From positions 3,410,001-3,474,000 of the forward strand of contig NZ_CP047024.1 of NCBI RefSeq assembly GCF_009796745.1: a stretch of 64,000 nucleotides of DNA, in the 5' to 3' direction. Shown one piece after another: positions 10,092 to 16,127 of the stretch. The position numbers and the translations under genes were made by a program. The number at the start of each line of letters is the position of its first letter. Position 1 is the first letter of the stretch. A model generated the notes under the pieces. That model made no database searches. It was not told the origin of the DNA and worked only from the letters and a program-made list of their open reading frames with translations. This DNA is from Paraglaciecola sp. L1A13. Its GTDB lineage: Bacteria; Pseudomonadota; Gammaproteobacteria; Enterobacterales; Alteromonadaceae.

Positions 10092-10575
10092 GCTTGTTTA
10101 TCCTCGTTAGAAATCCACTAATATGTCTTTAGCTACGCGTTTTAACATTGCCGACATAGGTAGTTGGTTCACGCATGTATTGGTACCACAACGATTGCTT
10201 GGATATCGTGAATATGCATTCCCATCCTATAAATAATGGGGGTTACTGAAACGGTCATTGGGTCTAAATCCGACGCCCACCGACAATTTCTCGCGTTCAA
10301 TACGAAGTTAGATTACCACCCAGTTGTTATTCTGATAATCCTCTAGAAATGGAATCAGTTTATGCAAAAAACTGATAATATTCTTATTAAAAATTTGCTA
10401 AAAAGCAGAATATTAACCCGTTTACCGACTAGGTTGTAAAAGCATAAAATACTCGGCGTTAAAAAAGTCTACATTCAGTGTTCAGAATCACCAACCCACT
10501 ATGCTGTATGCCTGATGTAGCGTGTAACGTTAGGAACTATAAAGAAAATTTATATTTGCGATGTCACTAATTTCT
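10092..10575. other. Non-coding stretch upstream of the SDR gene
   Basis: About 480 bases with no credible open frame, becoming AT-rich toward the right. It should hold the leftward promoter of the SDR gene, but no convincing -35/-10 pair or repeat was seen. It marks the left border of the AT-rich island that follows. Confidence 0.4.
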
Positions 10576-10594
10576 TTGTAAAAGGCATTTACAA
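10576..10594. promoter_or_regulatory. Inverted repeat overlapping the -35 element (candidate operator)
   Basis: TTGTAAA and TTTACAA form a perfect 7-5-7 inverted repeat. The right arm overlaps the TTTACA -35 hexamer of the promoter at 10588-10616, the usual place for a repressor. The regulator encoded just downstream (10696) is the obvious candidate ligand; this is an inference. Confidence 0.5.
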
Positions 10595-10616
10595 GTTGTC
10601 ACCACTACCTTATATT
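10588..10616 (+). promoter_or_regulatory. Sigma-70 type promoter of the XRE/membrane/repeat gene cluster
   Basis: TTTACA and TATATT are separated by exactly 17 bases, a close match to the housekeeping consensus. The predicted transcript would start near 10623, about 73 bases before the ATG of the XRE gene. Confidence 0.65.
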
Positions 10617-10695
10617 CGAACGGGCAAGGGTAATTTAAAACCCCTACATTCACTCAATTTATACGATTCATACTTGCTCAGGAAGCCAACTCACT

Positions 10696-10962
10696 ATGTC
10701 ACGTAGAAAGAAGTTCAGCGGTGTGCAACTTAAGGCACTTCGTAAAGAAGCGGGATACACCCAAGGCGAGCTTGCTCAGCGAGTTGGTATTAGCCGAGAG
10801 ACAGTTTCGGCAATTGAGAATGAAAAACCAGAAACGATGAACAGTATCGGTGTAGAGGTAATCAGCAAATGGTGGGCTGTATGCCGACAAAAAGCCTCAG
10901 AACAAACCCGTGAATCTTTTTTCTCTACTGTTATGGATTATTTCGGTTTTAATCACACCTAA
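10696..10962 (+). CDS. XRE-family helix-turn-helix regulator
   Basis: This 88-residue protein is mostly one HTH_3/Cro-C1 domain. Residues 10-35 give the HTH (Leu-Lys-Ala-Leu-Arg-Lys-Glu-Ala-Gly-Tyr-Thr-Gln then Gly-Ile-Ser-Arg-Glu-Thr-Val-Ser-Ala-Ile-Glu-Asn), followed by a short tail with no sensor domain. An AGGAAG ribosome binding site lies upstream. The stop overlaps the start of the next gene by one base (TAATG), so expression is coupled to a membrane protein. It probably binds its own promoter region, where a perfect inverted repeat covers the -35. The target and inducer are unknown. Confidence 0.85.
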   Translation: MSRRKKFSGVQLKALRKEAGYTQGELAQRVGISRETVSAIENEKPETMNSIGVEVISKWWAVCRQKASEQTRESFFSTVMDYFGFNHT

Positions 10963-11687
10963 TGTTAGTTCGTGCCTACTTACCCAAGATAATCACAGCC
11001 CTCTTTGGAGGGCTTTTTATCGCCGCGGGTATTTTGACGTTTGGCAATGCGCTTGTTTTTGATCGTATATTTATTGGAATATTACTCTTTACAGGCTTTG
11101 TTTGTCGCAAAGATATTAATGTTTTAGGTATTATAATAATACTTGCAGTAATTAGAGTTCTAGAAGAGGTTTTGTGGTTTATTTTTGCCGAGGAGCTTTA
11201 TAACTATTGGCTTGCAAAAATAATTATATATTTATTATTGTTTTTTATTATTTATAAGTTTTGGTTCGATAAAATGAGTAAGATTTCTTTAATGATTTTA
11301 CTGCTCTGTATCTCAGCTGAAATTTACTGGATTCTAATAGGATATAATACTGCACCTGCTATTTACTGGTATGCAGCGTTAGTAGGACTGGGCTTACTTA
11401 CTCGTCATTTTCTTTTCTCACGTATTCAAATGACTGAGCAATTCACATCAAAATCTGGGAAGTCCATAAATTTAGACTGGTATATATATCAAGTCACTAG
11501 GATATATATTTTCATTGAAGGACTTAATATATTCGAATATATATTGAGGCACGTATTCCAATTAAAACATATTCAAATCATATACTACGTATACCCATAT
11601 ATAATGCAGTCTCTTGCAACATTTACCTTGTGGATTGTATTTAATGAGGCAAATAAGCTATTCAAAGAGCGGTTAATAAGCGCATAA
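10962..11687 (+). CDS. Polytopic inner-membrane protein of unknown function
   Basis: The 241-residue protein is very hydrophobic, with about six or seven likely membrane segments, for example near residues 10-30, 45-70, 80-98, 108-128, 133-150 and 210-230. I recognise no transporter, protease or kinase motif. Codon usage and base composition are markedly AT-rich (many ATA and TTA codons) compared with the flanking housekeeping genes, suggesting horizontal acquisition. The gene starts on the last base of the XRE stop codon and is followed 71 bases later by the repeat-protein gene in the same direction. An XRE protein coupled to a membrane protein suggests membrane-dependent control of the regulator, but that is inference. 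Confidence 0.7.
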   Translation: MLVRAYLPKIITALFGGLFIAAGILTFGNALVFDRIFIGILLFTGFVCRKDINVLGIIIILAVIRVLEEVLWFIFAEELYNYWLAKIIIYLLLFFIIYKFWFDKMSKISLMILLLCISAEIYWILIGYNTAPAIYWYAALVGLGLLTRHFLFSRIQMTEQFTSKSGKSINLDWYIYQVTRIYIFIEGLNIFEYILRHVFQLKHIQIIYYVYPYIMQSLATFTLWIVFNEANKLFKERLISA

Positions 11688-11758
11688 AGTAAAAAAATAC
11701 TAAATTGTATGAGTAATGTAACATCTAATTTCTTAATCTAAAAACTAAGGAATTAAAA

Positions 11759-12595
11759 ATGAAATTACTACTAACAACTACGTCTATAATCTCTTTTTCA
11801 ATCACATGTTTAGTTGGATACAGCTCAATTACAAACAACATGTTAAAGAATAGTCTACCTACAGAACTCGCAGTTGGCAGCAAACAGGTTCCGCCTTCAT
11901 TGCTTGCAGTTGGTAGCAAACAGGTTCCCCCTACATTGCTTGCAGTTGGTAGCAAACAGGTTCCCCCTTCATTGCTTGCTGTGGGTAGCAAACAGGTTCC
12001 CCCTACATTGCTTGCAGTTGGTAGCAAACAGGTTCCCCCTTCATTGCTTGCTGTGGGTAGCAAACAGGTTCCGCCTTCATTACTTGCAGTTGGCAGCAAA
12101 CAAGTTCCGCCTACATTACTTGCAGTTGGCAGCAAACAAGTTCCGCCTACATTACTTGCAGTGGGTAGCAAACAGGTTCCCCCTTCATTGCTTGCAGTTG
12201 GTAGCAAACAGGTTCCCCCTTCATTGCTTGCTGTGGGTAGCAAACAGGTTCCCCCTTCATTGCTTGCAGTGGGTAGCAAACAGGTTCCGCCTTCATTGCT
12301 TGCAGTTGGCAGCAAACAGGTTCCGCCTACATTACTTGCAGTGGGTAGCAAACAGGTTCCCCCTTCATTGCTTGCAGTGGGTAGCAAACAGGTTCCCCCT
12401 TCATTGCTTGCAGTTGGCAGCAAACAGGTTCCGCCTACATTACTTGCAGTGGGTAGCAAACAGGTTCCCCCTTCATTGCTTGCAGTTGGTAGCAAACAGG
12501 TTCCGCCTTCATTGCTTGCAGTTGCTAGCAAACAGGTTCCGCCTACGATGTTGATCGCGACAAACAATGAAATGAAATCAATTATTATCGCTTAA
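11759..12595 (+). CDS. Exported-looking protein of 19 tandem 12-residue repeats
   Basis: The 278-residue frame has a ribosome binding site (AAGGAA, seven bases before ATG) and a signal-peptide-like start (Met-Lys-Leu-Leu-Leu, then about 18 hydrophobic or small residues). From residue 37 to 264 it is 19 uninterrupted copies of Leu-Ala-Val-Gly-Ser-Lys-Gln-Val-Pro-Pro-Ser/Thr-Leu, followed by a 14-residue non-repeat tail. Only the Ser/Thr position varies, apart from the last copy, which has Gly to Ala and Leu to Met changes. No known domain is recognised. Each copy carries Pro-Pro, so translation should depend on EF-P. One caution is that the 36-base repeat is also open in a second forward frame and on the opposite strand, but only this frame has a ribosome binding site plus signal peptide. 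Confidence 0.6.
   Translation: MKLLLTTTSIISFSITCLVGYSSITNNMLKNSLPTELAVGSKQVPPSLLAVGSKQVPPTLLAVGSKQVPPSLLAVGSKQVPPTLLAVGSKQVPPSLLAVGSKQVPPSLLAVGSKQVPPTLLAVGSKQVPPTLLAVGSKQVPPSLLAVGSKQVPPSLLAVGSKQVPPSLLAVGSKQVPPSLLAVGSKQVPPTLLAVGSKQVPPSLLAVGSKQVPPSLLAVGSKQVPPTLLAVGSKQVPPSLLAVGSKQVPPSLLAVASKQVPPTMLIATNNEMKSIIIA
11867..12550. repeat. 36-bp tandem repeat array, 19 copies
   Basis: Nineteen head-to-tail units of 36 bases with no spacers. Variable positions are few: GCA/GCT, GTT/GTG, GGT/GGC, CAG/CAA, CCC/CCG, TCA/ACA and TTG/TTA. All but TCA/ACA are third codon positions of the forward frame. Variants are combined into a higher-order pattern, most clearly a three-unit (108-base) period across units 13-18, indicating recent expansion by slippage or unequal recombination. 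Confidence 0.95.
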
Positions 12596-12666
12596 CCTAT
12601 TAGAAATTAAGATTACGCTACACAATAGTGGTATGGGCTGAGTGCAGCTGACAACGAAGAATGCAT

Positions 12667-12684
12667 AGCCTCAATATTGAGGCT
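12667..12684 (+). terminator. Hairpin downstream of the repeat-protein gene
   Basis: A perfect seven-base stem (AGCCTCA with TGAGGCT) has a four-base loop, 71 bases after the repeat-protein stop. A short T-run follows only after eight bases, so termination is likely but not certain. Confidence 0.5.
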
Positions 12685-12745
12685 TATAGTGCTTTTCATT
12701 GACTCAATGGTTGGTAACGATTCTGCCCTATCAAAAGTAAATAAT

Positions 12746-12780
12746 GTGAAATTATTTCACCTTGTGGAATCCAATCCACA
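12746..12780. promoter_or_regulatory. Two adjacent dyads upstream of a promoter (candidate operators)
   Basis: GTGAAAT-T-ATTTCAC (12746-12760, perfect 7-1-7) is followed two bases later by TGTGGA-N6-TCCACA (12763-12780, perfect 6-6-6). Both lie directly upstream of the TTGACA at 12785. Their position fits binding sites for regulators of the small HTH gene at 12881; which protein binds is unknown. Confidence 0.5.
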
Positions 12781-12784
12781 TTTG

Positions 12785-12813
12785 TTGACATACACTGCGC
12801 CTGACAATAGAAA
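12785..12813 (+). promoter_or_regulatory. Sigma-70 type promoter of the small HTH gene
   Basis: A perfect TTGACA -35 is separated by 17 bases from TAGAAA (four of six matches to the -10 consensus). The predicted start near 12820 lies about 60 bases before ATG 12881. This supports the shorter start of that gene over the longer open frame that begins at 12677. Confidence 0.6.
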
Positions 12814-12880
12814 AACAGAGTTTTTTTATATGCTGTTTCAGCTCTGTTGTAGTTTCAATAATATTATGAGGAATAAAAGC

Positions 12881-13135
12881 ATGTATATCACAGGTGCAGA
12901 TTTAAGAAAAATGAGACAAGACGCTGGCTTAACTACGGTTAAAATGGCAAAACTTGCTAATGTTAAAACACGTAAAACCTATGAAAATTGGGAAAAAGAA
13001 ATTGGTAGCCCTAGCATGAATCAGTTCATCGCTATGTGCGTTGGTTGTAATTACAACTCGTCTAAGTTCGTGAAATTGGCCATTGAGCGTCAAGATCCGT
13101 CTCAACAACTAAACATTTCTTCAGCGCGTAGATAA
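12881..13135 (+). CDS. Small helix-turn-helix DNA-binding protein
   Basis: An 84-residue protein with an HTH-like core at about residues 5-45 (Leu-Arg-Lys-Met-Arg-Gln-Asp-Ala-Gly-Leu-Thr-Thr, then Met-Ala-Lys-Leu-Ala-Asn-Val, then Thr-Tyr-Glu-Asn-Trp-Glu-Lys). It resembles short XRE-like or phage-type regulators but has no clear family name. The ATG at 12881 is preceded by GAGGAATAAAAGC, a good ribosome binding site; the longer open frame from 12677 would cross the promoter and dyads. Conserved Tyr-Glu-Asn-Trp-Glu is typical of HTH proteins that act on promoters nearby. It ends before a hairpin and the convergent rimI gene. Confidence 0.75.
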   Translation: MYITGADLRKMRQDAGLTTVKMAKLANVKTRKTYENWEKEIGSPSMNQFIAMCVGCNYNSSKFVKLAIERQDPSQQLNISSARR

Positions 13136-13147
13136 TGTATTCGATCT

Positions 13148-13165
13148 GAAGCCCGAAAGGGCTTC
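13148..13165. terminator. Hairpin between the small HTH gene and rimI
   Basis: A GC-rich perfect seven-base stem (GAAGCCC with GGGCTTC) closed by a GAAA tetraloop lies between convergent genes. The trailing T-run is short. It probably ends transcripts from the left and possibly also from rimI. Confidence 0.6.
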
Positions 13166-13187
13166 GTCGATTTATCTAAATGCTCAT

Positions 13188-13640
13188 TTAGTGAATATCG
13201 ATAAGTGTTAGTTTCATAATTAACGCGTCTTCTTTACCGTCGACAGTGTCATAATAGCCTTTACGACGCTCTATCAACTCAAAACCCTGCTTTTGATAAA
13301 GGCTTATCGCCACACCATTCGTTGCGCGTACCTCTAACCAAACACACTGCATATTGTTATCAACGCATCGCGTTATAAAATGCGCCATAAGCTTGTTGCT
13401 TAAGCCCTTACCTTGCATATCATTTGATACACCAATGTCCATCAACGTCGCTTCGTCGAGTACAAAAAGGGCTACATAGAGTCCAATAAATTCGTTATCT
13501 TGGCGTAATCCATAAGCTTCGTATTGATCCGTTAAACAATCTGAAAACACAGACTTAGACCATGGGTGAGAGTGCCCTTGACAGTGGATAGTATAGGCAG
13601 AATGATAGTTTTTTGAGGTGAGCTTTATTAGGTTAGTCAT
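13188..13640 (-). CDS. rimI: Ribosomal protein S18-alanine N-acetyltransferase
   Basis: RimI is a GNAT enzyme that acetylates the N-terminal alanine of ribosomal protein S18 using acetyl-CoA. The 150-residue protein has the RimI-type N-terminus (His-Pro-Trp-Ser), the beta4 strand ending Met-Asp-Ile-Gly-Val, the acetyl-CoA P-loop Gln-Gly-Lys-Gly-Leu, and the Trp-Leu-Glu-Val-Arg-Ala-Thr-Asn block followed by a Tyr-Gln-Lys-Gly-Phe motif. The length is the family norm. It overlaps the end of holD by eight bases, the conserved holD-rimI pairing of gammaproteobacteria, which supports both names. Confidence 0.93.
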   Translation of the reverse strand: MTNLIKLTSKNYHSAYTIHCQGHSHPWSKSVFSDCLTDQYEAYGLRQDNEFIGLYVALFVLDEATLMDIGVSNDMQGKGLSNKLMAHFITRCVDNNMQCVWLEVRATNGVAISLYQKQGFELIERRKGYYDTVDGKEDALIMKLTLIDIH

Positions 13641-14181
13641 TAGCGAACGTTGATAAGAAAGACCAAAGTTGTTTTTTAGTCGATGGAGAAAAAGGTTGCG
13701 TTAACGAGGGTGTTGTTAATAACCTCCCCTCTAGTGTTATGTCGTTACCTATTTTCCAGGCAAACTCGTAATCGCTATGTTGCTCACAATCAACCCCTGA
13801 TAGCCGTTCGAAGTTATCGCCTTCAAAACCAATACTCAATAAAACATCCTCAATCAAAGCATTAGATAGCGTATCAGGAGAAAATTCAAAGACCAGATGA
13901 TTAGGCACAGAACGCTTATCCGCCTGAGTAACTTTGTGTGATCTAAATTGTTTAATGGATTCAGGAATAGGGCTTGGGGATTTGTTAGCTGAAATTAGCG
14001 CAACAGCAGTATTTGAATCGACATTACCGTTTTGGGCGCTATCTTGATTACTGCCCACACCCTGCGTCGCGAATTCAGACTCTGATAACGCAGAACTTTG
14101 AGGTTGCCACACAACGATCCCCATTTCACTGAGGATAGCCTTTTGATATGAACTAAGTGCTTGGGATGTTTTTGCATTCAT
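13633..14181 (-). CDS. holD: DNA polymerase III psi subunit
   Basis: HolD bridges the clamp loader and, with chi, single-stranded DNA-binding protein. This protein is 182 residues, longer than E. coli HolD (137) because of a low-complexity Ser/Asn-rich insert around residues 35-80. Evidence is the N-terminal Gln-Lys-Ala-Ile-Leu-Ser-Glu-Met-Gly-Ile-Val-Val-Trp, which matches the family's short conserved helix and strand (Leu-x-x-Met-Gly-Ile-x-x-Trp), and its position overlapping rimI. HolD evolves quickly, so identity rests partly on context. It lies downstream of tRNA-Trp in the same direction. Confidence 0.8.
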   Translation of the reverse strand: MNAKTSQALSSYQKAILSEMGIVVWQPQSSALSESEFATQGVGSNQDSAQNGNVDSNTAVALISANKSPSPIPESIKQFRSHKVTQADKRSVPNHLVFEFSPDTLSNALIEDVLLSIGFEGDNFERLSGVDCEQHSDYEFAWKIGNDITLEGRLLTTPSLTQPFSPSTKKQLWSFLSTFAND

Positions 14182-14259
14182 GCGCGTAGAATATCACGAT
14201 ATATAAAAAGAAAAGTATACTGAAGGTAAATAATCGAGCGTATTTTAAGATTATAAAAT

Positions 14260-14336
14260 TGGCAGGGGTGGAGGGATTCGAACCCCCAGCCATCGGTTTT
14301 GGAGACCGCTGTTCTACCAATTGGAACTACACCCCT
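14260..14336 (-). tRNA. tRNA-Trp (anticodon CCA)
   Basis: The minus strand folds as a complete cloverleaf: acceptor AGGGGTG with CACCCCT, an anticodon stem with loop CTCCAAA giving CCA at 14302-14300, and a T-arm with GGTTCGAATCC. Discriminator G and an encoded CCA end follow. It closely resembles E. coli tRNA-Trp, with one extra D-loop base, and it is the only tRNA at this site. Confidence 0.97.
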
Positions 14337-14409
14337 GCTGAGGTGCTGAATTATACGTAACGCGTCTAAAAGGTAAAGTGCTTTTGCATGGAAAACCGAT
14401 TGTTTATGT

Positions 14410-15249
14410 TCAACCGCTTATTTTATCAGCAGAACTGCCCTGCAAATTGCCCACAGCGTCGGCCGCGCAATACCACAAATGGCTCGTTAGATTGACCAAT
14501 GGCAGCATATCGTTGACTTTCTCAGTCAGTATATCAAGTGCAACATTACTCAGTTTGGCATATTGAACCAACAAACTTTCTTGCTGATGACCATTTAGTT
14601 GATTTACTTCAATGCAAGCCGCTATATCAAAATAGCGATTTGAGTAAGCACAATATTCCCAATCAAAAATGATGGGGGGCGTATGCACTGTTACGTGTTG
14701 CAACGATAAATCGTTATGACAGAAAACCAAATCACTCTTCGGCGCTTGATACCAAATATTAGCTAAACTTTGCGCTAGCTTATGTTCTTTTATAAAGTTC
14801 GATTTAGGCAACCGTTTTAGATAATTAGCCCATTGCAGCGGAAGATCGAGCAATGGCCTATCCATCTCTAACCCGTGAATTTGGCTTAAAGCGTTGGCGA
14901 GCTGAATGTATTTTTGCTCTTCGCCCAGTTCGTTAGTCGCTAAGGTATGACTTTCGACCCATGCATCAAGCTGAAACGAATGGGCATCGGACAAATAAAT
15001 AGGCTCACAAGCCAATCCGTGTTGCCAAATGATTTTTTGAACATCAAATAATTCTTTTCGATTAAGTTGATTAACTTGGTCTGACTCAAATGTTTTCATG
15101 AAAAAACATTGGCTGGGAGTCGTTAATATATAACTACTATTAACCGCCCCCCCCTTTTGAACGTGCTTAAGGGAAAGCCCCTGCTGGCACTGCTCAAGTC
15201 CAACTAACTCAGCTAGTACAGCGGGCTTAAGCTGATGCCGATGAGGCAT
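14410..15249 (-). CDS. Choline-kinase/APH-fold phosphotransferase, probable thiamine kinase
   Basis: The 279-residue protein has the aminoglycoside/choline-kinase fold: the catalytic loop His-Asn-Asp-Leu-Ser-Leu-Gln-His (Brenner-like motif) and the metal-binding Phe-Asp-Trp-Glu-Tyr, followed by Asp-Ile-Ala-Ala-Cys. By fold it could phosphorylate choline, ethanolamine or thiamine. It is the last gene of the operon that starts with a TPP riboswitch and encodes a receptor, a thiamine-binding protein and a PnuC-type transporter. The best inference is therefore thiamine kinase activity trapping imported vitamin. It overlaps the transporter gene by 23 bases. Confidence 0.75.
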   Translation of the reverse strand: MPHRHQLKPAVLAELVGLEQCQQGLSLKHVQKGGAVNSSYILTTPSQCFFMKTFESDQVNQLNRKELFDVQKIIWQHGLACEPIYLSDAHSFQLDAWVESHTLATNELGEEQKYIQLANALSQIHGLEMDRPLLDLPLQWANYLKRLPKSNFIKEHKLAQSLANIWYQAPKSDLVFCHNDLSLQHVTVHTPPIIFDWEYCAYSNRYFDIAACIEVNQLNGHQQESLLVQYAKLSNVALDILTEKVNDMLPLVNLTSHLWYCAADAVGNLQGSSADKISG

Positions 15250-15856
15250 ATCGTTTACCTAACAGTTGCTGACGCCAATTAACATATCCATAAATGGCAA
15301 ATAATACGTAAAAAATGAATAAAACACCGGTAAGGTACATCTCTTTAGCGAAATATAGATAACAAGCAAAACTGTTTATGATGATCCAGTATAACCAGTT
15401 CTCCAGAACCTTGTGGGCAACCATCAGTGTGGTGTAAACACTAAACACTGTTATAAAAGCATCTAGATACAAATATTCTGAGTCTAACCACATCCCTGCG
15501 AAAGCTGTCATGGAGAACGCTATGCTGGTTAGGATAACCAGCCGAATTAGATGCTTGCGCATTGACCAACTTTGAATCGGTATATGCTCACTCTCTTGTT
15601 TTTTCCACTGTTGCCAACCATAAACGGCCATGATCAAATAATAACCATTAAGCAAGGTATGAAAAACTAGCGATACCTCCCAAAACAACCAAGTGTATAT
15701 AGCAGTACTAATTAGCGCACACGGCCAACACCAGATATTCTCCCTAGCAGCCAACCAAACGTAAGCAATGGCAAGTATCACTGCCATTGCTTCTAACCAT
15801 GACTGTGCAACAAACTGTTGAGTAATATCTTGCAGCAAGTCAACCAGCGATTGCAT
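15227..15856 (-). CDS. pnuT: PnuC/PnuT family vitamin transporter, probable thiamine uptake
   Basis: A 209-residue inner-membrane protein with about seven to eight hydrophobic segments and the PnuC-family hallmark near residues 36-85: Ala-Arg-Glu-Asn-Ile-Trp-Cys-Trp-Pro, then Asn-Gly-Tyr-Tyr with Tyr-Gly-Trp-Gln-Gln-Trp. PnuC proteins carry nicotinamide riboside by facilitated diffusion coupled to phosphorylation; the PnuT branch carries thiamine and is found under TPP riboswitches. The neighbouring kinase would trap the imported vitamin. Its ATG overlaps the stop of the preceding gene by one base (TAATG). Confidence 0.85.
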   Translation of the reverse strand: MQSLVDLLQDITQQFVAQSWLEAMAVILAIAYVWLAARENIWCWPCALISTAIYTWLFWEVSLVFHTLLNGYYLIMAVYGWQQWKKQESEHIPIQSWSMRKHLIRLVILTSIAFSMTAFAGMWLDSEYLYLDAFITVFSVYTTLMVAHKVLENWLYWIIINSFACYLYFAKEMYLTGVLFIFYVLFAIYGYVNWRQQLLGKRYASSASA

Positions 15857-16113
15857 TAAACGTCACTACTCATTTTATCACCGTTTAAAAACTTGCAGAC
15901 AAAAATAGCCTGGCCCACTTCTTGGTGGCTTCGCTGCATCTCTTTAGCTAATACTTGCATAGTGGCTTGATAATCACCGCTGACTAGGGTGCTCGTTGCG
16001 CTAGTCACTACCTTTAAGTATGCGTATTCATTTAGGCGATCGATAAACGTTTGTATTGGTTCAATGTATTGCTCATTCAATGGATACATTGAAAGTTCGG
16101 CGACTAATTTCAT
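15856..16113 (-). CDS. Thiamine-binding family protein (MTH1187/YkoF-like)
   Basis: An 85-residue protein starting Met-Lys-Leu-Val-Ala-Glu-Leu-Ser-Met-Tyr-Pro-Leu. The one-domain ferredoxin-like pattern (strand, Tyr-Ile-Glu-Pro-Ile helix, Thr-Ser-Ala-Thr-Ser-Thr-Leu-Val-Ser-Gly strand, Val-Leu-Ala-Lys-Glu-Met helix, Ala-Ile-Phe-Val-Cys-Lys-Phe strand) fits the Thiamine_BP/DUF77 family. YkoF, a two-domain relative, binds thiamine. Placement between the outer-membrane receptor and the inner-membrane transporter of a TPP-regulated operon agrees. It has no signal peptide, so it acts in the cytoplasm. Confidence 0.8.
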   Translation of the reverse strand: MKLVAELSMYPLNEQYIEPIQTFIDRLNEYAYLKVVTSATSTLVSGDYQATMQVLAKEMQRSHQEVGQAIFVCKFLNGDKMSSDV

Positions 16114-16127
16114 ATTAAGCTCCTAAT

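Noticed and set aside
11867..12550. CRISPR array
   Set aside because: The 36-base period would suit a CRISPR repeat, but units are directly adjacent with no unique spacers and no cas genes nearby.
11874..12554. Second forward open frame across the repeat array
   Set aside because: It starts inside the array, has no ribosome binding site and arises from the repeat's lack of stops.
11725..12567. Long reverse-strand open frame of Gly-Gly-Thr-Cys-Leu-Leu-Pro-Thr-Ala-Ser-Asn repeats
   Set aside because: It exists because the 36-base unit lacks stops on that strand; it has no signal-type start of its own in proper context and lies opposite the better supported forward frame. Not excluded, but not annotated.
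12677..13135. Longer start of the small HTH gene
   Set aside because: The extension crosses a promoter and two dyads and has no HTH-family similarity; ATG 12881 has a good ribosome binding site.
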